Positions 20,698 through 29,715 of a stretch of DNA of 64,000 nt are shown here, in pieces; position 1 is the stretch's first letter, and every line of letters begins with the position of its first letter. The notes below the pieces were generated by a model that made no database searches, had not been told where the DNA came from, and saw only the letters and a list, made by a program, of their open reading frames with translations. Source of the stretch: Chitinophaga pinensis (GTDB lineage: Bacteria > Pseudomonadota > Gammaproteobacteria > Burkholderiales > SG8-41). The stretch lies in assembly GCA_943329075.2 (NCBI GenBank), contig CALQCM020000008.1, positions 39,251 to 103,250 of the forward strand, given 5' to 3'. Made by a program: the position numbers and the translations under genes.

Positions 20698-21975
20698 ATG
20701 AAACTGCTGGTCATCGGTTCCGGAGGACGTGAGCACGCACTGGCGTGGAAACTCACGCATTCGCCGCGCGTCTCGAAGGTTTACGTCGCGCCGGGCAATG
20801 CCGGCACCGCGCTGGAAGAGGGCCTCGAGAACGTCAACATCACCGCGCACGCCGAACTGATCGAATTCGTGCGCCGCGAGCAGATTGCGCTGACGGTGGT
20901 CGGCCCCGAGGCACCGCTGGCGGCCGGCATCGTTGATGATTTCACCGCGGCGGGTCTCAAAATTTTCGGCCCGACCAAAGCCGCGGCGCAGCTTGAGAGC
21001 TCGAAAGATTTCGCCAAGCAGTTTATGGCGCGCAACAAAATCCCGACCGCCGCGCACCAGACCTTCACCGACGCGGCGGCCGCGCACCACTACGTCGAGC
21101 AACGCGGCGCGCCGATTGTGATCAAGGCCGATGGTCTGGCCGCCGGCAAGGGCGTGGTGGTCGCCATCGATCTGCAAGAAGCGCACGACGCCATCGACAT
21201 GATGCTCGTCGGCAACAAGATGGGGTCGGCTGGCGCGCGGGTGGTGATCGAAGATTTTCTCGACGGCGAAGAAGCCAGCTTCATCGTCATGTCCGACGGC
21301 CGCCATGTGCTCGCACTGGCAACCAGCCAGGACCACAAACGTTTGAACGACGGCGATGCCGGCCCCAACACCGGCGGCATGGGCGCGTATTCGCCGGCAC
21401 CGGTGGTGACGCCGGCCGTGCATGCGCGCGTGATGCGCGAAGTCATCCTGCCAACCATCGCCGGCATGGAACGCGAAGGCGCGCCGTTCACCGGCTTTTT
21501 GTATGCCGGGTTGATGATCACCAAAGACGGCGGCGTCAATGTCGTCGAATTCAACTGCCGCATGGGTGACCCGGAAACCCAGCCGATCATCATGCGCCTG
21601 AAAAGCGATCTGCCGGGGTTGCTCGAGCACGCGCTCGACGGCAGTCTCGACAAAATCGAAGTCGAATGGGATCCGCGCGCCGCGCTCGGCGTGGTGATCG
21701 CCGCCCACGGTTATCCGGATGCGCCGCGCAAGGGCGATGTCATCAGCGGGCTTTCGGCGGCGAGCGAAGACGCCCACATATTTCACTCGGGCACCGCGTT
21801 CAACGGCAAACAGGTCGTCGCCAGCGGCGGCCGCGTGTTGTGCGTGACCGCACTCGGCCACAGCGTCAAAATCGCGCAGAAGCGCGCCTATGAAGTGGCC
21901 GAGCCGATCCGCTTCGACGGCATGCAGATGCGGCGTGACATCGGGTATCGCGCCGTGGTTGCCAGGCGCAGCTGA
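20698..21975 (+). CDS. purD: Phosphoribosylamine-glycine ligase
   Basis: ATP-grasp enzyme forming GAR, the second step of purine synthesis. 425 residues with KLLVIGSGGREHALAWKL at the N-terminus, SSKDFAKQFM, IVIKADGLAAGKGVVVA (ATP-grasp), DHKRLNDGDAGPNTGGMGAYSP and VVEFNCRMGDPETQ (metal ligands). 36 bases after purH on the same strand and likely cotranscribed with it. Confidence 0.97.
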   Translation: MKLLVIGSGGREHALAWKLTHSPRVSKVYVAPGNAGTALEEGLENVNITAHAELIEFVRREQIALTVVGPEAPLAAGIVDDFTAAGLKIFGPTKAAAQLESSKDFAKQFMARNKIPTAAHQTFTDAAAAHHYVEQRGAPIVIKADGLAAGKGVVVAIDLQEAHDAIDMMLVGNKMGSAGARVVIEDFLDGEEASFIVMSDGRHVLALATSQDHKRLNDGDAGPNTGGMGAYSPAPVVTPAVHARVMREVILPTIAGMEREGAPFTGFLYAGLMITKDGGVNVVEFNCRMGDPETQPIIMRLKSDLPGLLEHALDGSLDKIEVEWDPRAALGVVIAAHGYPDAPRKGDVISGLSAASEDAHIFHSGTAFNGKQVVASGGRVLCVTALGHSVKIAQKRAYEVAEPIRFDGMQMRRDIGYRAVVARRS

Positions 21976-22006
21976 TTTCCAGTAACACCGGCAGGAGGGT
22001 GGAGTG

Positions 22007-22870
22007 ATGACTACGTATGACCGCGGGCAGGACGACGTCGGCAATCTTATCGCCCTCGAACACGTCAATCTCGCCATTCCCGACCAGCAGCTCGCCACCG
22101 CGTTTTACATCGCCGGCCTCGGTTTTACGCGCGATCCCTTCATGTTCCCGGGCCTCGAGAACATGTGGATCAATATCGGTCGCAGCCAGTGCCATCTGCC
22201 GAGCCGCGGCACGCAACGGCTGCGCGGTGTCATCGGCATCGTCGTGCCCGATCTGAAAAAACTCGCGCTGCGCCTCGAAAAAACCGCGCCGTTGCTAACC
22301 GGCACGCAGTTCGTGTTTAGCGTGCATGCCGACTGCATCGACGCCGTCTGCCCATGGGGCAACCGTTTCCGCTGTCACGCGCCGTCGGCGCGCTTCGGCA
22401 CGATGGAACTCGGCATGCCTTACGTCGAATTCGACGTACCGCGCGGCAGTGCCGACGGTATTACGCGTTTTTATCGTGAAGTGCTTGGCGCACGCGCTGC
22501 GCTCGAACAACACAGCACTGCGGCGGTCGCCAGTGTCAGTGCCGGCCCCGAACAGAAGCTGCTGTTTCGCGAAACCGATGCCGCACTTCCCGCCTACGAC
22601 AATCACCACATCCAGATCTACATCGCCGATTTTTCCGGGCCGCACGCCGCGCTGCTGCAGCGCGGCCTGATTACCGAAGAGAGCAATGCGCACCAGTACC
22701 GCTTTCGCGACATCGTCGATCCGGCCAGCGGTAAATGGCTGTATACGGTCGAACACGAGGTGCGCAGCCTGTTGAATCCGCTCTATGCGCGCCCGTTGAT
22801 CAACCGCAATCCGGACCAGAGCAACAATGCTTATATCCGCGGCCAGGACGCTTTTCGCGGCACTTGTTAA
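22007..22870 (+). CDS. VOC-superfamily protein (glyoxalase/bleomycin-resistance fold), function unknown
   Basis: 287 residues from ATG 22007, which follows GGAGGGTGGAG; GTG 22004 is an alternative. Two vicinal-oxygen-chelate modules can be read. Module 1 (about 15-95) begins LIALEHVNLAIPDQQLATAF with Y-x-x-GLGFTRDP. Module 2 (about 135-240) contains MPYVEFDVPRG, ITRFYREVLGA, HHIQIYIADFSG and a C-terminal YTVEHEVRS. Candidate metal ligands are the histidines at these strand starts and the Glu of VEHEV. It sits between purD and hemF and is probably in their transcript. No substrate can be assigned. Confidence 0.82.
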   Translation: MTTYDRGQDDVGNLIALEHVNLAIPDQQLATAFYIAGLGFTRDPFMFPGLENMWINIGRSQCHLPSRGTQRLRGVIGIVVPDLKKLALRLEKTAPLLTGTQFVFSVHADCIDAVCPWGNRFRCHAPSARFGTMELGMPYVEFDVPRGSADGITRFYREVLGARAALEQHSTAAVASVSAGPEQKLLFRETDAALPAYDNHHIQIYIADFSGPHAALLQRGLITEESNAHQYRFRDIVDPASGKWLYTVEHEVRSLLNPLYARPLINRNPDQSNNAYIRGQDAFRGTC

Positions 22871-22900
22871 TACGCTTACGCCACACCAGGAACACATTGC

Positions 22901-23836
22901 ATGAAACCGCAAAACCTCGCCCTTGATATTCCCGCCGTCCGCAAATATCTGACCGAACTGCAAAAGCGTATCGTCGGGCGCCTCGCGGCGATCGACGGCA
23001 AGGATTTCCGCATCGACAGCTGGGAGCGCCCCGAAGGCGGCGGCGGCACCAGTTGCGTAATCGAGGAAGGCAACATCTTCGAACGCGGCGGCGTCAACCT
23101 CTCGTTCGTCACCGGCAGCCAGTTGCCGCCCTCGGCAACTGCGGCGCGCCCGCATCTGGCCGGCCGGCAGTGGGAGGCGATGGGCGTCTCACTCGTTTTG
23201 CATCCGCGCAATCCCTACGTGCCGACCACGCACATGAACGTGCGCTTCTTCGCGGCGCAACCGACCGCGGAGGAGGGGCAGGACGCGAAACCCGTGTGGT
23301 GGTTCGGCGGCGGCATGGACCTCACGCCGTACTACGGCTTCGAACGCGACGCGGTGCATTTTCACAGCGTCTGTCGTGACGCGTTGTGTTCCTTCGGCGA
23401 TGACACCTACGCCCGTTATAAAAAATGGTGCGACGAGTATTTTTATCTGAAACACCGCAAGGAACCGCGCGGCATCGGCGGCATATTCTTCGACGATTTG
23501 TCGGAGCCGGACTTCATGCACTGCTTCCGCCTGCAGCAAAGTGTGGGCAGCCGTTTTCTTGACGCCTACCTGCCACTTATTGAGCGCCGCAAGGACACGC
23601 CGTACGGCGAACGCGAACGTGAGTGGCAGGCCTACCGTCGCGGGCGTTACGTCGAATTTAACCTCGTGTGGGACCGCGGCACCCTGTTCGGCCTGCAGTC
23701 CGGCGGGCGCACCGAATCGATATTGATGTCGATGCCGCCGATTGTGAAGTGGCGTTACGACTATCAGCCGGAGGCGGGCAGCGAGGAAGCGAAGCTCTAT
23801 AGCGACTTCCTGACGCCGCGGGACTGGCTGGGCTGA
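22901..23836 (+). CDS. hemF: Oxygen-dependent coproporphyrinogen III oxidase
   Basis: Converts coproporphyrinogen III to protoporphyrinogen IX using O2, so the organism can make haem aerobically. 311 residues; landmarks are [69 protein letters not shown] and [33 protein letters not shown]. 30 bases after the VOC gene on the same strand. No terminator was found downstream. Confidence 0.97.
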   Translation: MKPQNLALDIPAVRKYLTELQKRIVGRLAAIDGKDFRIDSWERPEGGGGTSCVIEEGNIFERGGVNLSFVTGSQLPPSATAARPHLAGRQWEAMGVSLVLHPRNPYVPTTHMNVRFFAAQPTAEEGQDAKPVWWFGGGMDLTPYYGFERDAVHFHSVCRDALCSFGDDTYARYKKWCDEYFYLKHRKEPRGIGGIFFDDLSEPDFMHCFRLQQSVGSRFLDAYLPLIERRKDTPYGEREREWQAYRRGRYVEFNLVWDRGTLFGLQSGGRTESILMSMPPIVKWRYDYQPEAGSEEAKLYSDFLTPRDWLG

Positions 23837-23870
23837 GTTGGAAAACCGGCGCGTGCAAGGTGCGCCGTTG

Positions 23871-23899
23871 TTGCAATACCGCCGCGTGTGGTCTATGCT
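23871..23899 (+). promoter_or_regulatory. Candidate sigma-70 promoter for the PIN-like gene
   Basis: TTGCAA (23871-23876), 17-base spacer, TATGCT (23894-23899), about 85 bases upstream of the GTG start at 23985. Both hexamers match consensus at four positions with ideal spacing. It would give the accessory gene a promoter separate from the hemF operon. Confidence 0.4.
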
Positions 23900-23984
23900 T
23901 TTCGCATCGCTGTACTGCGAAACTGTTTGGTGGTTGTGACGTTTGGGCAGATAATTTTTGGCAATTGGTAGTTAGGGTTCTCCA

Positions 23985-24593
23985 GTGACAACACGGACAA
24001 ACTTCGTCCTCGTCGATTTTGAGAATGTCCAGCCCAAGGACATCGGTTTGCTCAAGGACGGGCCTTTCAAGGTCAAAGTTTTTCTCGGCCCCAACCAATC
24101 CAGAATCCCTGTTGCATTAGCTGCCGCCGTTCAATCGCTGGGCGACAACGCAGAGTACATCGTTCTCGAAACAGCTGGAAACAACGCTCTCGACTTTCAC
24201 ATTGCCTATTACGTCGGGGTTTTGTCAGCGACAGAACCGACCGCCTTCTTCCATATCATTTCGAAGGACACAGGATTTGATTCGCTGCTGAAGTATCTTA
24301 AAGGGAAAAGGATTTTCGCCCAGCGCTCGGTCTGCATTGCCGACATTCCCTATTTCAAGCCTGTGCTTCCTGCGGCGCCAGAGACACAAGTCGAAGCCAT
24401 TATTGCAGACCTCATTCGCCGCAAAGCATCGAAGCCAAGAACCCAAAAGACCTTACTAAGCACTCTTCACGCACTGTTCAAAAAGGAGTTGTCCGAGCAA
24501 CAACTTGCCGCATTGTTTGCCACACTATGTACACGCGGCGTCGTCAAAGTTGAGGGAACCAAGGTGTCCTATACCCTGCCAACCGAGGGCTAA
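23985..24593 (+). CDS. PIN-like/NYN-type nuclease-fold protein
   Basis: 202 residues from GTG 23985. The first ~125 residues look like a PIN-like domain: NFVLVDFENVQPKDI (first acidic strand), an ALDFHIAYYVG segment and HIISKDTGFDSLLKYLK, placing acidic residues as in NYN/PIN ribonucleases. The C-terminal ~60 residues (LHALFKKELSEQQLAALFATLCTRG, then VVKVEGTKVSYTL) resemble a small winged-helix module. No signal peptide. Base composition is visibly less GC-rich than the flanks, and it sits in a patch with REP-like repeats, suggesting acquisition. Target RNA and partner are unknown; no adjacent antitoxin is seen. Confidence 0.75.
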   Translation: MTTRTNFVLVDFENVQPKDIGLLKDGPFKVKVFLGPNQSRIPVALAAAVQSLGDNAEYIVLETAGNNALDFHIAYYVGVLSATEPTAFFHIISKDTGFDSLLKYLKGKRIFAQRSVCIADIPYFKPVLPAAPETQVEAIIADLIRRKASKPRTQKTLLSTLHALFKKELSEQQLAALFATLCTRGVVKVEGTKVSYTLPTEG

Positions 24594-24657
24594 CATGGCG
24601 GTCGACCTCACTCCCTTCGGACGCTGGACGCTGTGCGATAAAGCCGCGCAGAGCGCG

Positions 24658-24797
24658 GTAGGTTGGGCTGACGCAGGAAGCGCAACACGCATGCGTTAGT
24701 TAAATCTACACCGCTTTTTCTACCCGAATGATCACATCGCTCCCCAGAATGTTTGCCATCGGCAGCCTGTTGGGCTTCCTGCGTCAGCCCAACCTAC
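24658..24797. repeat. Pair of inverted REP-like units with GTAG heads
   Basis: Two 30-base units in opposite orientation, 24658-24687 (plus) and 24768-24797 (minus), identical except for one base, 80 bases apart. Each begins GTAG and folds on itself (GTTGGGCT/AGCCCAAC around a 9-base loop; in the first unit one pair is broken). A GTAG head plus hairpin, arranged head to head, is the organisation of REP/BIME elements mobilised by RAYT transposases. No RAYT gene is in the window. The second unit lies inside the N-terminal coding region of the hydrolase at 24728. Confidence 0.78.
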
Positions 24798-25630
24798 AAA
24801 ATTGCACGCTTGCGGCAGCGCTCGCGTTCGTCGCAGTGCCCGCTTTTGCGCAAGCCGTGAGCGACCGTTCCTGCGGCGACGTCGTCACCATCGAAACCCA
24901 CGACCGTACGACTACCCGCTATGCAATCGCGCTGCCGAAAGACGGCGCGTCGACGCCGCGTGCCGCGTTGTTATTGATGGTCGGCGGTGGCGGTGATCTG
25001 AAAATGGATGAACGCAGCTGCGCGCGGGCGCTCGACGGCAATCCGCTGGTACGCGCAATGCCCGATTTTCTTGCCGCAGGACTGGTCACCGTGCTGGTCG
25101 ATGCGCCCTCGGATTATCCGGGCGAAGAAGGGTTGGCGGGTTTCCGCACCGCGCAGGCGCATGCCGACGACCTTGGCAAAATCATCGCTGCGGTGCGTGC
25201 CCGCACGAACGGGCCGGTGTGGATTGCCGGTCACAGCCGCGGCACGATTTCGGTCGCCAATGCTGCCGCACGACTCAAAGGAAGCGCCGCGCCTGACGGG
25301 CTGGTGCTGATGTCGGCGATGATGGTCGGCGGTGCGCGCGCATGGGTGACCCAGACGGTATTCGATCCGCCGCTCGAAGATGTGCAGATGCCGGTGCTGC
25401 TGCTCGGCCACACTGATGATCGCTGCGTGCGCTCGCCGGCATCGATGATGGAACGCATCACCGCGCGCACCAACGGCGCGCGCGAACAGGTTGTGCGTCT
25501 GAACGGCGGCGCGGAGCCGGTGACCGCCGGTGGCGACGCCTGCGGTGCACGTTCGCCGCATGGATTCTTCAGGCTGGATGCGGAGTTTGCGGCGGGGATT
25601 GTGCGGTTTATGCGCGGTGGGAATTACTAG
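24728..25630 (+). CDS. Exported alpha/beta-hydrolase-fold protein
   Basis: 300 residues as called from ATG 24728. A hydrophobic export signal ends at VPAFA-QA (about residue 42). The mature part has the serine-hydrolase elbow IAGHSRGTIS, an acidic/His pair plausible in LLLGHTDDRCV and GARSPHGFF, and four cysteines (SCGD, RSCARA, DRCVR, DACGA) likely paired in the periplasm. Substrate unknown. Oddity: residues about 14-24 are encoded by a REP-like unit (24768-24797), so the N-terminus has either been rebuilt by the repeat or the true start is misjudged. ATG 24749 is a second option. Confidence 0.75.
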   Translation: MITSLPRMFAIGSLLGFLRQPNLQNCTLAAALAFVAVPAFAQAVSDRSCGDVVTIETHDRTTTRYAIALPKDGASTPRAALLLMVGGGGDLKMDERSCARALDGNPLVRAMPDFLAAGLVTVLVDAPSDYPGEEGLAGFRTAQAHADDLGKIIAAVRARTNGPVWIAGHSRGTISVANAAARLKGSAAPDGLVLMSAMMVGGARAWVTQTVFDPPLEDVQMPVLLLGHTDDRCVRSPASMMERITARTNGAREQVVRLNGGAEPVTAGGDACGARSPHGFFRLDAEFAAGIVRFMRGGNY

Positions 25631-26024
25631 AAGGCTTTGCAAAAATCACCCTCCCCCTGCCAAGGGGTAGAGGTGAGGGTTACGGCGCTTCCTCCCCCCA
25701 TCTTGCCCTTCCCCCACAAGGGGGGAAGGAACTTTCTGAGTCACGCCATGGGTTTTCATTTCTCCTGCGCATGGCAGAAGGCTTTTCTCCCCTTAAGGGA
25801 GAGAGGAGCGAATTTCACTGGCTTCGCTATCGGGGATTCCCCCTGAGAGCCGCCGGGCTGCCCCCGGCGACTTTGAAGCACCGCGTATCAAATACCGCGG
25901 CACCGCGTGGGCAACAAGTTGCCCACCCTACGCGGGCTGCGTAGGCGAACGCGTTTAGAGTGGTGCGCGTTGCGCAGCATAAAAGGCGGATTGCAGGCGA
26001 GTCGCCTGCGCTACAAAAGCGCGT
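25631..26024. other. 394-base gene-free region dense in palindromes, including two REP-like units
   Basis: Between the hydrolase and the kinase gene (both 3' ends face in). It holds several hairpins: 25708-25728 (CTTCCCCC/GGGGGGAAG), a TCTCCCC/GGGAGAGA stem near 25786-25805, and two stems with GTAG heads on the minus strand, 25909-25933 (arms GTGGGCAAC/GTTGCCCAC) and 25993-26014 (arms GCAGGCGA/TCGCCTGC). Together with 24658-24797 that makes four GTAG-headed hairpins around one gene. No ORF with coding character. Confidence 0.75.
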
Positions 26025-27926
26025 TTAACGTCCGCCGAACCACTTCCCGCGCAATGACTTGATGCCATCGAGAACGCGCATCCCGATCGACGAGGCGCGC
26101 ACACCCTCGGCGCGTTGCACACGGTGCGCATCGAGCAATTCGGGCGACTGTTTGTAAGTGAGGTAGCGCTGCTGCGCGGCTTCGACGTGGCTTTTGAGCA
26201 GGCGCACGTTCACCGGTTTGTTGAGGAAGCGGAAGATCTGCGCCTGGTTGATCAGCTCGATCACCAGTTCCGAATCGGACGCCGTGGTGACTACGATCGT
26301 CAATATCTGCGGGTTCTCCTGCTTGAGGATTTTCAGCATCGCCATCACCTGGTCGTAGCCGGCCTCGATGTCGGTGATGACGACGGCGACTTCGTGCGAC
26401 TGCATGACGGCGAGCGCGCCGTCGAGATCGGCGGCGTAGTGCACGGGGCAGCGTTTGCCGACGAGTTCGCGCGCGACGCGGTGGATTTCCTCGTCCTTGT
26501 CGATGACCAGCACGCCGGCATCCATTTTTTCGGGCAGCTCAGCGACCGCGGTCTTGGTATTGGCGAGCTCCAGCGCAATGGTCACGCCCTCGGCGACGAT
26601 TTTCTGCAGCTCGGTGTTGTCCCAGGGCTTGCTAATGAAACGATAGATTTCACCGTCGTTGATCGAGCCGACGATGGAGGCGAGATCGGAATAGCCGGTG
26701 AGCAGAATGCGCACGCTGCGCGGCGAAATGTCGCGCGACTGGCGCAGCAGTTCGACGCCGGTCATGATCGGCATGCGCTGGTCGGAGATGACGACGTGCA
26801 TCTGGTAGCGGCGCAGAAAGTCGAGCGCCTTGTTGCCGTCGGTGGTGGCGAAGACGTGGTAACGGTTGCGGAACAACGACTTTAACGCGGTGAGAATGCG
26901 CTCTTCGTCGTCGATGATGAGCAGCCGCCCTTTCTTCACGCCGGTATCGAGGCTGATGGCGCTGTCGTCGCTGGACGCGGACGGACTTTCGCCGGACGGC
27001 GTCAGCGTCGGGTCGAGTACAGGCGTGTTGATCATGCGCGCGGCGTTCATCAGCGCCGAGGTGTCCGGGCCACTCGCCGGTGCGGCGCCGGTCGGGTTGA
27101 GCGACGCGTTGATCGCCTCGCGGAAGGCCTCGGCAAATTCGTGCGCACTCCGGAAGCGGTTCGTCGCTTTTTTTGCCAGCGCCTTGAGCAGCACCTTGTC
27201 CATCAGCGGCGATAGCTTGGACTGCAAGTGCGAGGGTAGTTCCGGTTCCTGATTGAGCACGGCTTGCATCACCGCCGCCGTGTTGCCGGTGAAGGGCTTG
27301 CGGCCGGTCAGCAGTTCATAGGCGATGACGCCGACCGAATAGAGGTCGGCCTGGGTGTCGATCTCGGCGCCGAGAAACTGCTCGGGCGCCATGTAATGCG
27401 GCGTGCCCAGCACGTCGCCGACCTGCGTCAGGTTCGACGCTTCGATGCGGGCGATGCCGAAGTCATTGAGCTTGATGCGCCCGTCGCTATTGACGAGGAT
27501 GTTGGAGGGCTTGATGTCGCGGTGAATGACATGCTCGGCGTGCGCGTGGCCGACACCATCGAGCAGCTGGCGGATGATTTCACCGACCTCGCGGACTTCA
27601 TAACCGCTCTCCTGCGCGAGGTGCTCGGACAACGGCTTGCCGTTGACCAGTTCCATGACGATGTAGGCGACCTGATCGTCTTCGCCGTAGTCGTAGATCT
27701 GCACGATGCGCGGGTGGACGAGGCGCCCGACCGCCTGCGCTTCGTGCCGGAAGCGCGCCACCACGTGCTTGAGCTCATCGTTGTCGAGCATCGCCTTGCT
27801 GATAGCCTTGATGGCGACGTTGCGCGCAATCCCGCGGTCGTAGCCCTTGTAAACGACACCCATGCCGCCACGGCCCAGGATGCCCTGGATTTCATACTTG
27901 CCGATTTTTTCCGGTAACGTGGTCAC
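26025..27926 (-). CDS. Ser/Thr protein kinase fused to two receiver domains
   Basis: 633 residues. An intact Hanks-type kinase (about 11-270) has GRGGMG at 18-23, Lys40, Glu62, HRD at 135-137, Asn142 and DFG at 155-157. A Ser/Pro/Ala-rich linker runs to about 330. Receiver 1 (about 333-450) has DD at 339-340, phosphoacceptor Asp382, Thr410 and Lys433. Receiver 2 (about 470-590) has Asp476, phosphoacceptor Asp519 and a late Lys-Pro. No DNA-binding or membrane segment, so it is cytosolic. It lies 28 bases after the histidine kinase, which could phosphorylate one or both receivers and thereby gate the Ser/Thr kinase. Targets unknown. Confidence 0.9.
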   Translation of the reverse strand: MTTLPEKIGKYEIQGILGRGGMGVVYKGYDRGIARNVAIKAISKAMLDNDELKHVVARFRHEAQAVGRLVHPRIVQIYDYGEDDQVAYIVMELVNGKPLSEHLAQESGYEVREVGEIIRQLLDGVGHAHAEHVIHRDIKPSNILVNSDGRIKLNDFGIARIEASNLTQVGDVLGTPHYMAPEQFLGAEIDTQADLYSVGVIAYELLTGRKPFTGNTAAVMQAVLNQEPELPSHLQSKLSPLMDKVLLKALAKKATNRFRSAHEFAEAFREAINASLNPTGAAPASGPDTSALMNAARMINTPVLDPTLTPSGESPSASSDDSAISLDTGVKKGRLLIIDDEERILTALKSLFRNRYHVFATTDGNKALDFLRRYQMHVVISDQRMPIMTGVELLRQSRDISPRSVRILLTGYSDLASIVGSINDGEIYRFISKPWDNTELQKIVAEGVTIALELANTKTAVAELPEKMDAGVLVIDKDEEIHRVARELVGKRCPVHYAADLDGALAVMQSHEVAVVITDIEAGYDQVMAMLKILKQENPQILTIVVTTASDSELVIELINQAQIFRFLNKPVNVRLLKSHVEAAQQRYLTYKQSPELLDAHRVQRAEGVRASSIGMRVLDGIKSLRGKWFGGR

Positions 27927-27954
27927 GTGTGTTTGCGCTTGGCCCTGGCTGTTT

Positions 27955-29715
27955 TTATGCGTCGAGCGCGGCGTCGGCCGGCGGATTCAGCGGCAGCCAG
28001 ACCTTGAAGGTGGTGCCGCTGCCGACGACTGAATCGACGGTGATGCGGCCGCCGTGCTGCTCGACGATCTTGTACGAAATTGAGAGGCCAAGACCGGTGC
28101 CCTTGCCGATTTCCTTGGTGCTGAAAAACGGATCGAAAATCTTCTGCAGATTTTCCGGTGCGATGCCTTTGCCGGTGTCGGCGACCTCGACCATCACGCC
28201 GTCGCCGTCGGCGCGCGTGGTCAGTGTAATCTTGCCCTGCGCGCCTTCCATCGCCTGTGCCGCATTGGTGACGAGGTTGAGGAAGACCTGGTTGATCTGC
28301 GACGGCGAACAGACGATGGCGGGAATTTCCCCCAGCTTGCGGTCGATCGAGACCGACTTCAGGAGGTGTTTGGCCAGCATCAGCGTGCTCGCCAGCCCCT
28401 CGTTCAGGTTGAAACGGGTGACCTTGCTGCGATCGAGGCGGCTGAAATCTTTCAGGTTGCCGACGATTTCCGTCATCTGGTTGGTGCCGAAGAGGCCGTC
28501 GTTGACCAGCCCCGTCAGCTCTTCCATCGTCTTGTGCTGTTGCAGCTGCGTGATCAGCCCGGACACCTTGGCGAATTCGCGCGACAGATCCTGGGGATTG
28601 GCGCTGCTGCCGGCCTGCAGCAGGGCGAGCAGTTTTTCGCCGTGCGTGACGGTGTCGCTGAGCGCCGGCAGTTTTCCGGCGACCGCACCGAGGCTGTTCT
28701 TGACATAGGCCAGCGGCGTGTTGATCTCGTGTGCGACGCCGGCCACCATTTGGCCGAGCGAAGACATTTTTTCCGACTGGATCAGTTGTGCTTCGGATTC
28801 CTTGAGGTGCTTCAACGCGTCGGAAAGTTCCCGGGTGCGCTCCTCGACGCGGTGCTCGAGGGTGACATTGGCGGCACGCAGATTGCCGCCGAGGTAGCCG
28901 AGCAGGATCAGCAGCGCGGTGGCGTAAGCAATCAGATAAACGCGGAAGCGCTCCTTCTCGTGCAGCGTTTCCTCGACTTCCTGCATAAATGCAAAGGTCA
29001 GCGCATCGAGCCGCGGCCCCGAGGTCAGGCGCCCGACCTGCTTCGCCAGTTCAAGTTCGTCCGGTTTGTTCTTGAGCAGCAGCGCGCCGGCGTTGTAGGC
29101 CTGCTCGGCTTTGACGCGCGGAATCTCGGTCAGTGCGAGTGCGGTTGATTGCAAATCGCCGAGCGCCGACTCCAGCGCTTTTTGTTGCGCCTCTTCGGCC
29201 TGCCGGTAGTACAGCGGCGCGACACTGGCAAGCCGGGTGAGCGTGGTCTCCAATGTGGCAGCGCGCGCTTTCGGCGTGGCGCCCTGTGCCGCCAGTTCGC
29301 TGCTGTTGCGCACAAGGCCGTCGAGGCCGGCTTTGGCGGCGGCGCTCGCCGCGGCGAATTTGCCGACCAGCTCGGCTTTTTGCTGGATCGCCTTGGTCAG
29401 ATCGGGCAGTGCCGCGCTCAGCGCCGGGCTGGTGATCGATTTACTGGCGGCAGCGAGGTTTTGCAATGCTTTGTGCGCCGCCGGCGCGCGGTCGATCTGC
29501 GGCGCACTGCCGGGATCGGTCTCGAGGCGGGCGCGCAGTACGTCAACGTCCCAGCGCACATCGATTTCCTTCAGCTCGCGCAAGGTGCCGAGAGCTTCAT
29601 TGCGTTCGCGCAGATCAACCGCCTCGGTCTTGTTATAAAGAAAGAACAGCGCGCCGACCAGCGCGGCAGCACCAAGCGCAAGCAGTGCGTTCTGGATGGA
29701 TTCGGATATTTTCAT
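27955..29715 (-). CDS. Membrane sensor histidine kinase
   Basis: 586 residues. TM1 about 10-27, a long helical, alanine-rich periplasmic or HAMP-less sensing region to about 255, TM2 about 259-276, a coiled-coil (LEHRVEERTRELSDALKHLKESEAQL), then HisKA with His329 in VAGVAHEINTPLAYV, and an HATPase with the N-box (NLVTNAAQAME), DTGKGI and GTGLGLSI. The start ATG overlaps the livF stop (ATGA), and the kinase-receiver fusion follows after 28 bases, so it appears to be translated as the sixth gene of the liv transcript. The ligand is unknown; a link to branched-chain amino acid supply is inferred from context only. Confidence 0.92.
   Translation of the reverse strand: MKISESIQNALLALGAAALVGALFFLYNKTEAVDLRERNEALGTLRELKEIDVRWDVDVLRARLETDPGSAPQIDRAPAAHKALQNLAAASKSITSPALSAALPDLTKAIQQKAELVGKFAAASAAAKAGLDGLVRNSSELAAQGATPKARAATLETTLTRLASVAPLYYRQAEEAQQKALESALGDLQSTALALTEIPRVKAEQAYNAGALLLKNKPDELELAKQVGRLTSGPRLDALTFAFMQEVEETLHEKERFRVYLIAYATALLILLGYLGGNLRAANVTLEHRVEERTRELSDALKHLKESEAQLIQSEKMSSLGQMVAGVAHEINTPLAYVKNSLGAVAGKLPALSDTVTHGEKLLALLQAGSSANPQDLSREFAKVSGLITQLQQHKTMEELTGLVNDGLFGTNQMTEIVGNLKDFSRLDRSKVTRFNLNEGLASTLMLAKHLLKSVSIDRKLGEIPAIVCSPSQINQVFLNLVTNAAQAMEGAQGKITLTTRADGDGVMVEVADTGKGIAPENLQKIFDPFFSTKEIGKGTGLGLSISYKIVEQHGGRITVDSVVGSGTTFKVWLPLNPPADAALDA

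Noticed and set aside
19999..22098. 699-codon open frame on the minus strand
   Set aside because: Lies opposite purH and purD, both with complete motifs. Shadow frame rich in His/Arg/Asp.
23985..24593. Toxin of a toxin-antitoxin pair
   Set aside because: A PIN-like fold alone is suggestive, but no small antitoxin gene lies within the adjacent gaps of about 130-150 bases.
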